This document shows, in pieces, positions 41,950-53,944 of a stretch of DNA of 64,000 nt. Within the stretch, counting starts at the first letter, position 1, and each line of letters starts with the position of its first letter. Below the pieces are notes generated by a model. The model searched no databases and was not told the DNA's origin. It saw only the letters and a list, made by a program, of their open reading frames with translations. The translations under genes were made by a program, and so were the position numbers. The stretch is from Euphorbia lathyris (lineage: Eukaryota; Streptophyta; Magnoliopsida; Malpighiales; Euphorbiaceae), in NCBI RefSeq assembly GCF_963576675.1, contig NC_088916.1:15001-79000 (forward strand), in the 5' to 3' direction.

Positions 41950-43208
41950 GAAAGAAAAACGGCTGCTTTGCTGAAAGTTATGTCGGCTGAAACTCTGTTT
42001 TGATTCCACATTACCTCATTCTGATCGAGCCAAATCGCTCAACAAATAACCGCCACCTGCGCAATAATGGACTGGGAGTTAGCAACTGATATATCAGCCC
42101 AGAACTCCAAAAGACGAGAATCTTGCGTTGAGGTCTCCAATTGTCACGAAGTTCCATCTAGGCGGGCGAATCTGCATGCAATGAGGGCATGGTAGGACGT
42201 TTCCTCCTGGTGTTGGCACCACAGACATTCATGAGTGATAGGCGCCCGTCTCTACCAAAGAGCATTCCGTGTCGGAAGGCAGCCCGACAACGTTCTCCAC
42301 AGGAAGTTACGAACTTTCGACTGTACCTGAAGACTCCACATGGACTGCCAATCCACACCCGGAACCTGATGCTATGGGTTATCTGCCATCTCCATCAGCC
42401 TCCGATAGGCACTTCTCACCGAGAATCGGCCCGTAGTCGTCAATGCCCAACCCTATGAATTCGACACTATCCTGAGGCTAAACTGTATCTAAGATATCAG
42501 GCCAGTATCCCACTCAGTGAATAGCCCCCGAATCAAATCCAAGTCCCATATTGCACCCCCAGGTACCCATAGATCTAATACAAACTCATACTCCACTCCC
42601 ACAATTCGGGTACTCTCGATATACGGATCATCATTCGGTAGCCATGGCTCCTTCCATATTTTAATGCTTTCATCGGTACCAACCACCCTTATCACTCTGT
42701 AAGTGATTAAATGTTGAGAAGCCATGATGCTCCTCCATAGAAAATTCGGGTTATCATTCACCTCGACTTACATGAAAGAAGTGTCCGGGTAGTAACAGGC
42801 CTTGTAAACCCGTGCAACCAAGGACTCTGGATTAGATAGAAACACCATCCTTGCTTGGCTAACAGAACTAAGTTGAACTAATGCATACGCCGAAAACCGA
42901 TTCCACCATCCTCTTTCGGGGTACACAACTTATCCAATGCTTTCCAATGGATACCCGAGTCGTTCTAACCCATCGAACCCCACTAGAAGAAGTTCATCAT
43001 TTTCTCCACATCAGAACAAAGCATGTACGGTAGAAGAAACAAACTCATTACATATGATGACATAGCCTGGATGACAGATTTAAGAAGAATCTCCTTACTC
43101 ACACGTACGGGAGAGGAATTTGACTTTCTAGCTGTTGAGACGAGCACAAATCTATCACCAACATAATGAAACACCTAGAATTTATTTCTTCCCACTAGAG
43201 ATGGGAGC
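41950..43208 (-). pseudogene. LINE ORF2 region after the RT, decayed
   Basis: Minus-strand fragments include SKEILLKSVIQAMSSYVMSL with FLLP (about 43110-43020), the usual LINE segment after the RT thumb. Next comes MNDNPNFLWRSI...IKIWKEPWLPND (42761-42640). A cysteine-containing zf-RVT-like part lies near 42358-42158. Several frameshifts separate them. It continues the RT segment on the far side of the solo LTR. Confidence 0.78.
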
Positions 43209-45046
43209 TGATGGGCAACTAGGTAGAGTGGTAATATATATATGTTATGAGTGTGCTATGGTTATGGATATGATCTTTCTAAGTGCTTTAACTGTACTAG
43301 ACGCTACTACGTAGGGGCAAGTGTACCCCGTCGTATCAAATAATAATCTGGTTAAGACCGGGTATCGAATCCACGGGATTTATAACCACAAGTATTAAAC
43401 TACTCAGTTTTACACGTTATCTAAGCGGTGAATACTTTAGCTTGGGTTGGGTGACAACTACAAACTACTCCTAAACTAAGGTGAGACAGATTTATATAAT
43501 TCAAACTCCAAAGAAGCGATAAAGGTGACGATAAGTCATAACATATAAGAAACAATAATTCCGAACATGTACGTATGATAGTTTACTCTTGCAAAGACGA
43601 TTATGTGTAGTTCGACTGACCCGTGAAGTACTTAGACTACGTGGTTCTTATTCAAGGCGTGTCTAATGCGGGGGATCAGAAACTAGGGCCCGTATGTTCT
43701 GTGGCTTGTCAATTTCTACGGTTTCCGGTGTGTCACTTCCGGTAGGGCAGCACCTATATAGTTCCCTAAAGATGACCCGTGAAAGGGCACCGGTAATCGC
43801 GCTCCCCTACACAATAATCAATTATAAGTATCAAAACAAGTAGTAAATAGCAACACGTATAGAGAAACGGAAATTGCAAAACATGTATTATAAATATGGA
43901 AGGTATAAAAGTGAAATACAACCGAGCCTAGTACATAAGAAGAGTACAAGCTAGTTAACAAGTAAAAAGGGAAGAAGAATCGGCCCTTAGGACTAGCTAA
44001 CCAGACTCAATAGCCGTCACGTAGGACTCGGAGGTGGAACTCTCGAGCTTGGTGGAAGAGGATGGAACGGAACTTCGACGGAGTAACGAAATAATCGTAC
44101 AAGCTCAAGGTGGTAGAGTTTGGTTACATAAAATCTGAATCTAAATCTAAAACTACTTCTACATACTACATACTACTTCCTAAATGAGTGCCAAGCACTC
44201 CTATTTATACACAAATCAAGCTTGGGTCATAATTGTAATTACATAGTGTAAAAAAAAGACTTTGAATGAAGACTTTCAATGTGAATGGAGACTTTGAATG
44301 TGAATGGAGATCTTGAATGTGTGTAAAAGTGGTAGGAAGACTTTGAATTTGATGTAGAATAATGAAGCATGTGATGCTTCATTATTTTCTTATTTTCTCC
44401 CTTGCATATTTCACACCAATGGAAGATTTCCTAAGCTTCAATACGTCCAGCAACTTAGATTAACTATTTGAGCCTGTTTCGATGCGAATTTGGATATGAC
44501 ATTATTATTCACTTGTACATCTTTCTCTTAGCTTTCCAACGCATTTTGAATCGCCTCAATCCGAGTTCGTATGTGGGAGATACGATGAAAGTATGAAAAT
44601 GTGTCAAATTTGTCCTCAATGTGAACAAGGTGACCGGACACCTACGTCCCGCGTAGATGAGCTTCTGAAGTCATATTTTTGTCCTCTAAAAGGGTTACGC
44701 TCCGCGTGGAAAGGGTTACGCTCCGCGTAAATGATTTACTGAACACTTCTCATTGATTTAAGCTCCACGTGGTACATGTTGCGCTCCGCGTGGACGTTTA
44801 TTCATCGCCTTTTCCATCTTATACGTTTGTCCTGCAAAGCACAATTATGAACACCGAGATTACTTGATTACTTGATTTATGATTTATTTTATTTATTAAA
44901 AATGACAAAAATCAACTAAAGGTACATAATTTATTACTTGTTGCTAATTTAGCGAAATATGCAATAAACTAGCACTAAACCTAACAACTTAGCTTAAAAA
45001 TAAACCGTAAATTAACCCAAAAGATAGGGATAAAACGTCCCTATTA
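43209..45046 (-). repeat. Solo LTR related to the Athila-like LTR at 1169
   Basis: 1838 bp, flanked by the perfect 5-bp duplication ggagc (43204-43208, 45047-45051), with no internal sequence. It therefore arose by recombination between two LTRs. It aligns with 1169-3084 along most of its length, for example aggggcaagtgtaccccgtc. A minus-strand TATA-like box lies near 44200. U3 holds ACGCTCCGCGT dyads in 21-bp pairs (44697/44718, 44760/44781). Confidence 0.9.
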
Positions 45047-46800
45047 GGAGCCCCAAGTATTTGTCGGGGATGGCCAACATTGAGATATTAAAGAGTGAAC
45101 TCAACATTTGACAAAGATCCTGACTGCAGTTCTTACTAAAAGAGATAGATGACTTACTGAAATTTACTTTCTAACCCGAAGCTTTCTCGTACATTGCCAG
45201 GTAGTGCTTAATTGAATTGCTTTCAGCAGCATTAGCTCGAAAGAATAAGTAACTATCATCAGCAAAGAACAAATGAGATATGGACGATAACCATGAGTCA
45301 ATCCACTTGCTTCTAGATGAGAAAGAGAAGCTGACTGTCCTTCAGTGCAAATAAAAAACTAATATGGGGAGATCGGATCCCCCTGTCTGAGGCCACGGTT
45401 CGACCGAATCGAACTTATTATGTGCCCACTACTAAATACATGATAATAGACTTGAGTGACACATTGCAATACAAGCTCAGTCCACCTGTCATCGAACCCA
45501 AGCTTTTTCATCATTGCACACAGGAAATCCCATTCGACCCCATCATAAGCCTTAGCCATATAGAGCTTTAGTGAAGCAAAACCAACCCGACATTGTGTCT
45601 TCCTGTTCAAGAAGTGGTTTACTTCAAACATAAGCATGACCTTGTGGACGAGATAATAAGGTGTAAAACTGACTTCAAATGGTTGGCAATAGCTTTTGAT
45701 AAAATTTTATAAATCACATTACATAATGCTATAGGCCGAAGGTTAGAAACCAATTCTGGTTTAGTCTATTGGGGAATAAGGACAATATGTGTGTCATGAA
45801 TATCCTCAGGGAACTTACCCGAATTGAGCCAGTGTAAACACGAGGTCACCACATTCGGACCCACTAGATCCTAGTAGTGCTAGTAAAAACATGGATTAAA
45901 ACCATCGGCGCCAGGGCTCCTATCCAGTGTTGTAAAAATCGGTCAAGCCGGCGACTAATCGACCGATATATCGGTGATTTTTACAACACCGACCGATTTT
46001 ATATAACTGGTCGGCATAAGTCGGGAGCCCGATTTTCTTCCGTCTAGGCGGTTCAAATTGGGTTAAGTCGGACAAGTCGGGTTAGGCGGAAAAATCGGTC
46101 TAGGCGGAAAAAAATCGGCTGAAATGAGTTAAAATCGGCCCAACGTATAAATTACAATTAGTAAAAAATAATACAAGTAATTAGTATTAACTAATAACTA
46201 TTTTATTATTTATTTAAATAAATATTTATGTTTTTCTATTATATAATATTTATTATTATTATTTTTAGATAGTATAATTTATATTTTAAATGTGTTTATA
46301 TAATATTTATTTGATATAAATCTAAAAAATAGAAAAATACAAATTCGATTAATAACTGATTAATCCTCGATTAATTTTTGGAGGTCTTGTCCGCCCGACT
46401 AGCGCCTAACGACTTTTACAACATTGCTCCTATCTGGATGCATCAAGAATACTGCAGATTTTATTTCCTCCTCAGTAAAAAGACTCAGAAGCTTTTGATT
46501 AATTGTAGTCGTGATCCGGACTGAACACTGTTGATAATAAAATCGGGCTCGCAGCCAGAGGTGGAGAAGATATCAGAAAAGTAATCTGAGATAAGAGAAG
46601 GTAAACCTGATTTCTAGTGAACCCAATCACCTGAGTTATCCTTCAATCGGAGAATAGTGTTCTTTTTCCTTTTGTTAGACGCTGCCGAATGATATTTTTT
46701 TTGAATTGAGACCACCTGCCTGGAGCCATAACTTCTTACTCATCTACTTCCAGTAAATTTTTTATTTTAAGAGTAAGTCGTCCAGTCTTGCCCTCACCTC
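45047..46800 (-). pseudogene. LINE reverse transcriptase domain, decayed
   Basis: On the minus strand, GADGFNP (about 45915) lies next to the hAT insertion. Further on come LYMAKAYDGVEWDFL, MMKKLGFD, GLRQGDPISPY and the catalytic FADDSYLFF (about 45270-45245), then IPDKYLGL at 45060. This order is the L1-type RT. Stops (for example near 45175) and the hAT insertion at 45925 break it. The part at 46440-46800 should hold the start of the RT, but only weak matches can be seen. Confidence 0.82.
45925..46426. mobile_element. hAT-type element, 502 bp, in the LINE
   Basis: Ends cagtgttgtaaaaat and, inverted, caatgttgtaaaagt. Perfect 8-bp target duplication ctcctatc at 45917-45924 and 46427-46434. 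It is rich in aatcggtc/gtcgg words and has no coding frame. Removing it restores the LINE motif. Confidence 0.9.
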
Positions 46801-47052
46801 CATAAACAGCGACTGAGCACCATGGCTATTCCCCGCCTTCAACCTCCAAACCTCCCTACGGTAATCCGTAATTTTTCGGTTGAATGTGTCTTAGACCTAA
46901 CGTCCCCAGACGACCAGCACTTCCCTACACATCGATTGACGATGCAACACGTCAGTAGACGAATCGAACTGCTAGGCTAAACATACCGTTTCTGCATTAT
47001 CCTCTTCCCCAAACCAAGAGTTCTTAAAACAGAAGCGGCAGTGAGGGGCAGG

Positions 47053-47762
47053 CTACGTTACAACAATCATGAGAAAGAGCGCAGAGTGGTCACTACTCAT
47101 GCAATCTTTATTGGAAATCAACACCATCAGAAAAAGGGACAGCCACGTCCCCGAGGCCAACCCACAATCCAACTTCTTTTCAATACAAACTGTCGGGCCT
47201 CTGCTCTTCTCCCAAGTAAACTGATACCCAACTATCTGCATTTTCGATAGACCGCTCGCAATAACTCCTTCTCGGAACCCCTGTATAAGTGAGATAGGGT
47301 GACGGTTGCCCCCCCCCCCCCCACTTTTTAGAAGGGGCATGATGTCATTGAAGTCTCCCATAACCAACCACAGAGCAAGGAAAAAGAACTAATGGATCTC
47401 AACAAGCACCAAAATTCGACTCTCCTAAGCCGCTCTAGAAAACCGTAAAAATCGGTTAATCGATACTCCAGCAAACCCAAGATAGAAACATTTGTATCAA
47501 TATAGTTAGCATTGAAACTGAGCAAATTAATTGACCATGTATTCTTCCATAATAAAGCAAGACCACCCACACAATTCACATGATCCACATAGAATAAGCC
47601 AGCGTAAGAAATTTTGTTATTTATTGCTTCAACTTTAATCCGGTTACATTTAACTTCCATTAGAAAAATAAAACCAGGTTTGAGGCGGGAAACAAATTCA
47701 ACTAACTAACAAACTGTATGGGCGTTTCTAGACCCCTACAGTTCCAAGAGAGGACGCTCATT
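47053..47762 (-). pseudogene. LINE ORF2 start: endonuclease domain
   Basis: From the minus-strand ATG at 47762 it reads MSVLSWNCRGLETP, the usual start of a plant LINE endonuclease. After frameshifts come SYAGLFYVDHVNCVGGLALLW (written with one residue over in the family as GGLALLW), MGDFNDI (about 47360, catalytic Asp-Asn) and SSDHSALF near 47090 (catalytic Asp-His). The nuclease would nick target DNA to prime reverse transcription. At least two frameshifts and a poly-C run (47311-47324) inactivate it. Confidence 0.83.
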
Positions 47763-47886
47763 GCTCCTGGCGGGCTTGGACATCAATACCCACAACATTC
47801 ACACTAGAAGCTCTGCTAGCATCTTCCCCATTATGATTCTCATCACAGGACATCAAACCCAAATCATCATTCATATTTTGCTCGTT

Positions 47887-48446
47887 CTATCCTTCTACCC
47901 GCTTCCTCATGGCCTCCGAGACCTCCACACCCATATTTTCCACTTCTGAGACAAGTGAAGCCCCTGCACCTCTAGATGAACCAAACCCTAGTGGATCGTT
48001 CAGACTGCTCACTACTCTTGGTATTGCTTCATGTCGATCCATTTGAACTATCTTTGGGATGCTGTATGTTGCACTAGAGAACCCACCGGTTGCACGATTG
48101 GTGATATCCGTAAGCACATCGGATACTTCCGGTTGTTGAATTCACTAAGCACAACTCCTACACTTTCTTGAAAAGGAAAATTCATCTCCCAATCCACATA
48201 TTGGGTGAAAAGACCCAATTTAAGTATGCAAGGATGATTTTGAGCGCTTTTGTTCTTTTGGGGAAGTGAGATAGTCATCCTCTGAAGCCAAGCATATTGT
48301 TCCTCAATAGTTCGTAAGGAGGTGGTGGTCAAGGTAGAAGGTTGATCTGGAACTCTGGGGTTGGTTTTTTTAAGTTTAGGAACCTTCTCAACTACCTCTG
48401 GGATTTCAGATTGGCAAACTTTCTTGGTAGTGGCTTTAGGAGCCAT
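47887..48446 (-). pseudogene. Possible LINE ORF1 remnant, or an unrelated decayed ORF
   Basis: A 132-codon frame starts MAPKATTKKVCQ at 48446 and includes RTIEEQYAWLQRM and LKLGLFTQYVDWEMNF. A second frame (48117-47887) has MDRHEAIPRVVSSL and ends next to the LINE ORF2 start. The second may be the ORF1 C terminus, since it adjoins ORF2. The first shows no ORF1 nucleic-acid-binding motif that I know, and could belong to something else. Unidentified. Confidence 0.35.
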
Positions 48447-48744
48447 GTGAATTGAAAAGAAATAGAAAAACTAAGAAACATCAAAAGCAAGAAAGGGAGT
48501 GGAAGTACTTACAAATTTTTCCAAAATCACGAGAGTAGGAAAGAAGAAGAAGGATGTCTAAACGTTGTTATTGATAAAATTCCTTAGGGAATTCTGTTGA
48601 AACACCTTTCCACATGATTTTGATTTGACAAAATTATTTAAGTTAATCTCATGATTAAGACAATTAAACTTAAGTGCTTTGATTTAATTGTACTAATGTG
48701 TTTGTTCAATGTTGGGTATATTAATAAATGAGAACATAAATAAA

Positions 48745-50773
48745 GGGTAAATTCCAAAAAAAAACCCATGTGGTTTGATGTTGTTCCAAAAAAACCCTTA
48801 TGGTTTGTTATTACAAAAAAAAAGGACTGTGGTTTGCGCCGTTACCCGAAAAACGGAAAATGGCTTAACGGTGTTAAATTGCTGACATGGCACAGGGGTA
48901 AGGTTGGAAAGTCGAATTTTTTTTAATTTTTTTTTATTTTTTTCCCTCTCTCTCTCTCTTCTTCTTCTTCTTCTTAATTTCCGATTTCCGAAGAAATCTA
49001 GAAATTTCTGAAATCTGGAATCCAGATTTTGGAAATTTTCAGATTTCTCCGGAAATCTGGAAATCCAGATTTCCGAAAATCTGGAAATCCAACAAAAAAA
49101 GGTCCATTCTGTGAATCTAATCACCAAGACATGGCTAGCAGCAGCAGCACAAGACTCATCTTCTTCTCCTTCTCCAAAAACCCCCCATTAAAACCCAGCA
49201 AAAATGTCTGCAAAATGTCTTCCTTTCTATTGGTAAACCAAGTTTCTTTCTGTCAATTCGCACACTTAAATCATATAATGCCACCACTTCCAAGAGATTA
49301 AATCATATATCTCCTGCAAAAGCATTTCCACCGAATTCACCAACATTAACTACAATGTACTTATTCTAACTCAATTCTCTATTAATGCTAATCTCCTTAA
49401 ATCTTTCCAATAATCCAACATAATATCTCTGCCAAATTCCAACTCATATACTATATCATTTTCTATGGGTAATTGTGAATTTAATCAACGGGAAGCGGAT
49501 GGTTCGAGACATTGTTGAATAGTCATATTAATGTAAGCTCTAATGGAGAAATATTTGGGAAAAAAGAAAGGAGAGCTAATGTTTCTGCAATTGTGCAAAC
49601 ATTGGATCAATTATATAATCTTGACTGGCTCAGTAGTGCTGCAAAGAATGTATTGGATTTGGTTTCATCATAATTTGAGAAATGAAGTGAATGAAAAAAG
49701 CAAAGAGTTGTCTGAATGTACTGTGAAAGAAGAGTTAATGAATGTAGTTTTCTGGCTGTTTTATTTGATGAATATGTTTGGGGTACACTAGGACTTGTTT
49801 AAATGGTCAATTTAGAAAGAATTTCTAAATCTGTTTAACCATGATTGTAACTAAATTAAGAGTATTAGAATGGTTTAGTATTAAAATTGTTCAGAACTGG
49901 TTCTAAGCCGAAATGGATAACCAGTTCTGAACTGATATACCAGTTCTATACCAAATTTGAAATTTCCACATCCAGATTACATTTCTAATAAACAGATTAA
50001 TCAGATCCATCTATGAAATTAATCAGATCTATTTACGCAAATAATGGTCTCAAATCACTTGAGTTAGGTTTCTAGTTCGATTTGAAATATAAGCAACAGA
50101 CAATTGGAGGAGGGCAAGAGCAGTGGCGGAGGTATAGGGATCACAGATGGCTCATCGACTCTCTAACTCTGGAAATCTGGAAATTTTCCAAATTTCCGAA
50201 AATCTGGAAAATTCCAGATTTCCGACGGAAATCTGGACAATTTCTAGATTTTTGGAGATTTTCCTCCAGATTTCCTTCTGGAAAATTTCCAGAAATCTGG
50301 AAATTTCCGAAACTTAAAAAAAAGAAAAAAAAGAAAGTAGAAGAAGAAGGAGGAAGAAGAAGAAGGAAGAAGGAGGAGGAGGAGGAGGAGAGAAGAAGGA
50401 AGAAGAAGAAGGAGGAGAGAAGAAGAAGAAGGAAGGAAGAAGAAGGAAGAAGAAAGAAGAAGGAGAAGAAGAAGGAAGAAGAAGGAAGAAGAAGAAGGAG
50501 GATGAAGGAGAAGAAGAAGGAAGAAGGAGAATGAGAAGGAAGAAGGAGAAGGAGAAGAAGAATGAAGAAGAAGAAGATGAGAGAGAAAAAAATAAAAAAA
50601 ATTCGAATTTCCAACCTTACCCCTGTGCCACGTCAGCAATTTAACACCGTTAAGCCATTTTCCGTTTTTCGGGTAACGGCGCAAACCACAGTCCTTTTTT
50701 TTGTAATAACAAACCACAAGGGTTTTTTTGGAACAACATCAAACCACAGTGTTTTTTTTTTTGGAATTTACCC
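48745..50773. mobile_element. Mutator-like element (2.0 kb) in the 5' LTR
   Basis: Inverted ends gggtaaattcc run on for well over 150 bp (both read ...cgccgttacccgaaaaacgg). The flanks taaataaa (48737-48744 and 50774-50781) form an 8-bp duplication, perhaps 9. Inside each end lies an array of aaatctggaaatttcc-like words (48977-49090 and 50160-50310). The interior has a plus-strand ATG frame, MASSSSTRLIFFSFSKNPP, at 49131 that looks like the start of a host protein. It also has a second fragment near 49510-49680 (for example TLDQLYNLDWLSSAAKNVLD), so host gene capture is possible. No transposase is seen. Confidence 0.78.
50327..50590. repeat. GAA/GGA purine tract
   Basis: About 260 bp made almost wholly of gaagaagga-type words on the plus strand, in the right half of the Mutator-like element. 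The left arm has only a short tctctcttcttcttc tract (48950-48976). The low-complexity open frames across it on both strands are not genes. Confidence 0.95.
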
Positions 50774-52085
50774 TAAATAAAAAGTAAGACAGAACGAAGT
50801 CAGCATGAGTCACAGAAGCTGAGTAGAACACAACTCAGCACCATAAAAGAAAAGTCTTCTTCAGAACAAACGCTTGAAGACGAAGCTGACTGAAGATGCT
50901 GAGTAGAATGTTACTCAGTCTCCGATAAAGATAAAAGATCAAAGGCAATGTCAATGTCAATAAGTCAAGCTGAGTGTTCGTCAGGACAACACCAATGATC
51001 CGTTAACTAGAAGACAAAGTCCGACAAAGGTCTGCACCAATTCAGAAGCCTCGGAATTACACCAAAAGACCTTCTCGAGACGCATGGATCACCTGGCGTT
51101 TGGCAAGAAGACAAACCTGGCGCTAGAAGACGAAAACTGGCGCAAGAAGAAGAAACTGGCAAGCCTGGCACTTGCTAAATTCAGACGACAGGATTGGCCT
51201 GCAACTACTGAACGTTGACCTATCAATGACGAAAGAAGACCGTTTGAATTCAACGGATATGTCCGAATTCAAATCATTGGAGCTTCAGAAATTGCTATAA
51301 AAGGACAAGTTCATCACTTGGATCCTTTGCCAAAATACAAGAAAGCACAGACAGAAAAGCAAATCTTTACAAGAGTGAAAATCCAAAATAGAAGTTGTCT
51401 AAATAGAAAAAGCAAGTTCTTACACCCAAATCCAATCTCTCTGTAAAAGTCTAGAGTGAATTTGTATTCATCTAAAGTGTTCTTCGTTTAGAGAGAACAA
51501 ATCTTGTATCAATTGTAAAGGTTGAGAGAGTGAAGCTGAGTACTCGGTTTTAGTACTCAGCGGTAGAGAAGATCTGAGTGTTCGGTTATAGCGCTCAGTA
51601 GGATTGAGTAGACGAATAGAGGACGATACTCTTGCATACTCAATTGCTTTGTAAATGGTTTGTGCTCTACCTTTAAAGAGCTCAGTAGTGGATTGAAAAA
51701 GCCCGGAAGGATTCTGGGGACTGGACGTAGGCGGTGAGGCCGAACTAGGATAAGACTGCTGAGTAATCTCTAACCCTTCTCTTGATATATATGTATGTGT
51801 TTCTTGCTTAAATTACTCAGTATATAATTTGTATAAGCCGACGTTGAGTAATCAGAGTGCTGAGTTGGAAGCTGACCTTAAGTGTTATTTTCCAACTCAC
51901 AAGTGAAACAGTTCTAGTCAGCCTCTGACTAAAGCTGTCTTACATCACGCTCAGCCTTGCTGACCAAAACTGAGTGAAGCTATTTAAACATTTAATTAAG
52001 TCAGCATAATTAAGCGAAAAAGTTATATTAGTTCCTCCCCCCCCCCCTTGGAACTAATCCTATTACATTACACGGGACCAACAAG

Positions 52086-52097
52086 TGGTATCAGAGC
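52086..52097 (+). other. Primer binding site, initiator tRNA-Met, Sirevirus-like element
   Basis: The word tggtatcagagc lies two bases after the LTR end and is the standard initiator-Met primer site. Confidence 0.93.
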
Positions 52098-52146
52098 TCA
52101 GTAGCTCACTATTCAAGATAAAACTATCTTGAGCTGATCCATGTAA

Positions 52147-53935
52147 ATGGATGAGAACAACACTCATTTCCTTCCTGGAAATCAAACAACACAGATACTC
52201 CCTGAGGGAGTATCAATTAGTCGGCCTCCTCTGTTTTTCGGGTCAAACTATACATTTTGGAAAAACATAATGAAAAACTTCATTCAGGCAACAAACATGA
52301 GTGCATGGATGGCTATAGTCCAAGGCCCGTTTGTTCCCTATGAAATTGTTGATGGAGTAAAGTCCATCAAGAGTGAGTCTAAGTGGTTAGAGGATGGCCG
52401 AGTCTAAGTGGTTAGAGGATGGCCTTAAAAGATTGCAAAATAATGCTTCGGCTATCAATATGCTTCACTATGCGTTAGATGCTGCAGAGTACAACAAAAT
52501 TTCAGGTTGTGAGTCAGCACAGGAAATCTGGAAGAAGCTGGAGGTGACCTATGAAGGAACCAACAAGGTCAAGGAGTCCAAGGTGAATCAACACATGAGA
52601 CTATATGAGCTGTTTGAGATGAACGAGAATGAAGACATCTTTGAGATGAACTCAAGGTTCACCAATATCATAAATGAGCTTAAGAGACTCGACAAGAACT
52701 TCACAGAAGAAGAACAAGTGAAGAAAATCTTAAGAAGTCTCCCCAAGAGCTGGCAAGCTAAGAAGACAGCTGTGGAAGAAGCTCAGGACCTGACCACATA
52801 CAAATATGATGAGCTCATAGGATCTCTGCTGACCCACGAGATCTCCATGAAGAATTTTAAAGCTAAAGAAAAGTCAGAGGACAAGAAGCAAAAATCTCTT
52901 GTCATGAAAGCTGACTCAACAGAAGCTGACTCATCAGATGATGAGGAGATGGCCATGTTCACCAGAAAGATGAAGAGGCTGTTCAGAAAGAATGACAAGA
53001 ACAGCAAAAGGCCATTCAGAAGAAGCGATAAATACAAAGCTGAGTCCAGCGATAGCAGAAATAAGAAGGACATCTCGAAGCCTGTCACTTGCTTTGAATG
53101 CCATCAAACTAGGCACATTAAATCAAGCTATCCCACTCTGAAGAAAGAAAAGAAAGGTAGCAGAAAAGCAATGGTGGCAACATGGAGCGATAATGATGAG
53201 TCAACCTCATCAGAAGCTGATGCCACTGAGTCAGCAAACATATGTTTCATGGCTGACAAATCTGCTGACCACTGCCGATCTGAGCAAGCTGGCCTCCCAG
53301 ACGGATCTGACCAAGAGGAACACTCTATTGAGGTAACATCTCTTCTTCTGCTCAGAAATGAAATGGTTAATGCCCTGAGTGATCTCTATACATTGACCAA
53401 AAAGTGTAATAAGAAAATAAGAGCACTCAGCATGCGATGTGATGAGATTAAAGAGGTCAAACTGAGTGACCTCCGACATCTGCATCAAGACAACACCAGG
53501 CAAGATGAAAATCTAAAAATCATGCATCGGTTTGTCTCGGAAGCCCAATCAGACTCTAAGAAGCTTAGAAAGGACATCACATCTATACAGAACCAGCTGA
53601 GTACTTCGGCTAAGAAAAGGTTCTATCCAAATACTGAGTATCAAGGTACTGGTCAGCATAGACAGTACACTCAGCAGAACAGTCAGTGTGACTGCTGTGG
53701 AAAGAGAGGACACACTATAAATGTGTGTTGGTATGCTCAGCACCATCGTGCTGACCAAAAGAGGAAATACCCTTAAAGGGTAATTTTTTGTGACTATTGT
53801 GGTAAAGATGGCCACACCATAAATGTATGCCGTCACAAATAAAATATGATGCTTCACCTATTCATGCTAACCAACGAGGACCCAAAAAGAATTGGGTACC
53901 TAAAGATGAATAGTTTAAATTGCAGGTGAGCCTGA
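52147..53935 (+). pseudogene. gag: Sirevirus-like gag, frameshifted
   Basis: ATG at 52147 (MDENNTHFLPGNQ). A perfect 25-bp tandem duplication (52375-52399, 52400-52424) shifts the frame, and the main frame resumes at 52394. The UBN2-type gag core is at about 52430-52860 (for example LEVTYEGTNKVKESK, KILRSLPKSW). Three zinc-knuckle segments follow: CFECHQTRHIKSSYP (last Cys replaced by Tyr), CDCCGKRGHTINVC and, after the stop at 53774, CDYCGKDGHTINVC. A GPKKNWVPKDE end (about 53878-53910) marks the gag C terminus. It would form the particle shell. The duplication and later stop make it non-functional. Confidence 0.85.
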
Positions 53936-53944
53936 GGTGCACGG

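Larger units (their letters stand above)
34255..48594 (-). mobile_element. L1-type LINE, minus strand, split by three insertions
   Basis: LINE parts appear in order on the minus strand: possible ORF1 end (about 48117-47887), endonuclease (47762-47053), RT (about 46800-45047), post-RT region (43208-41950) and a C-terminal RNase H (34798-34255). Insertions with clean target duplications separate them: a hAT element, a solo LTR and a CRM-like retrotransposon. At the solo LTR the reading runs IPDKYLGL on one side and SLVGRNK on the other, the usual continuous LINE motif. Stops and frameshifts make it inactive. The left boundary and any poly-A tail are not clear. Confidence 0.82.
48595..52083 (+). 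repeat. 5' LTR of the Sirevirus-like element, interrupted
   Basis: Own sequence is 48595-48744 plus 50774-52083, from tgttgaaacacc to gggaccaaca. It matches the 3' LTR at 62651-64000 with scattered differences. A TATA box (ctataaaagg) lies at 51295-51304. The U3 and leader carry many ctgagt/actcagc words. A run of 12-14 C lies at about 52035-52047. Confidence 0.9.

Noticed and set aside
41695..42009. Minus-strand frame identical to the end of the chromovirus polyprotein.
   Set aside because: It is the untranslated copy of the LTR-encoded tail in the 5' LTR, joined by chance to LINE sequence.
45047..45075. Polypurine tract and internal sequence beyond the solo LTR.
   Set aside because: The ccccaagtatttgtcgggg stretch reads as the LINE motif DKYLGL on the minus strand and lies outside the ggagc duplication, so it is host LINE sequence.
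50082..50717. Open frames of about 150 codons on both strands.
   Set aside because: Pure GAA/GGA repeat translation (Lys/Glu/Arg or Ser/Leu/Phe runs), so no gene.
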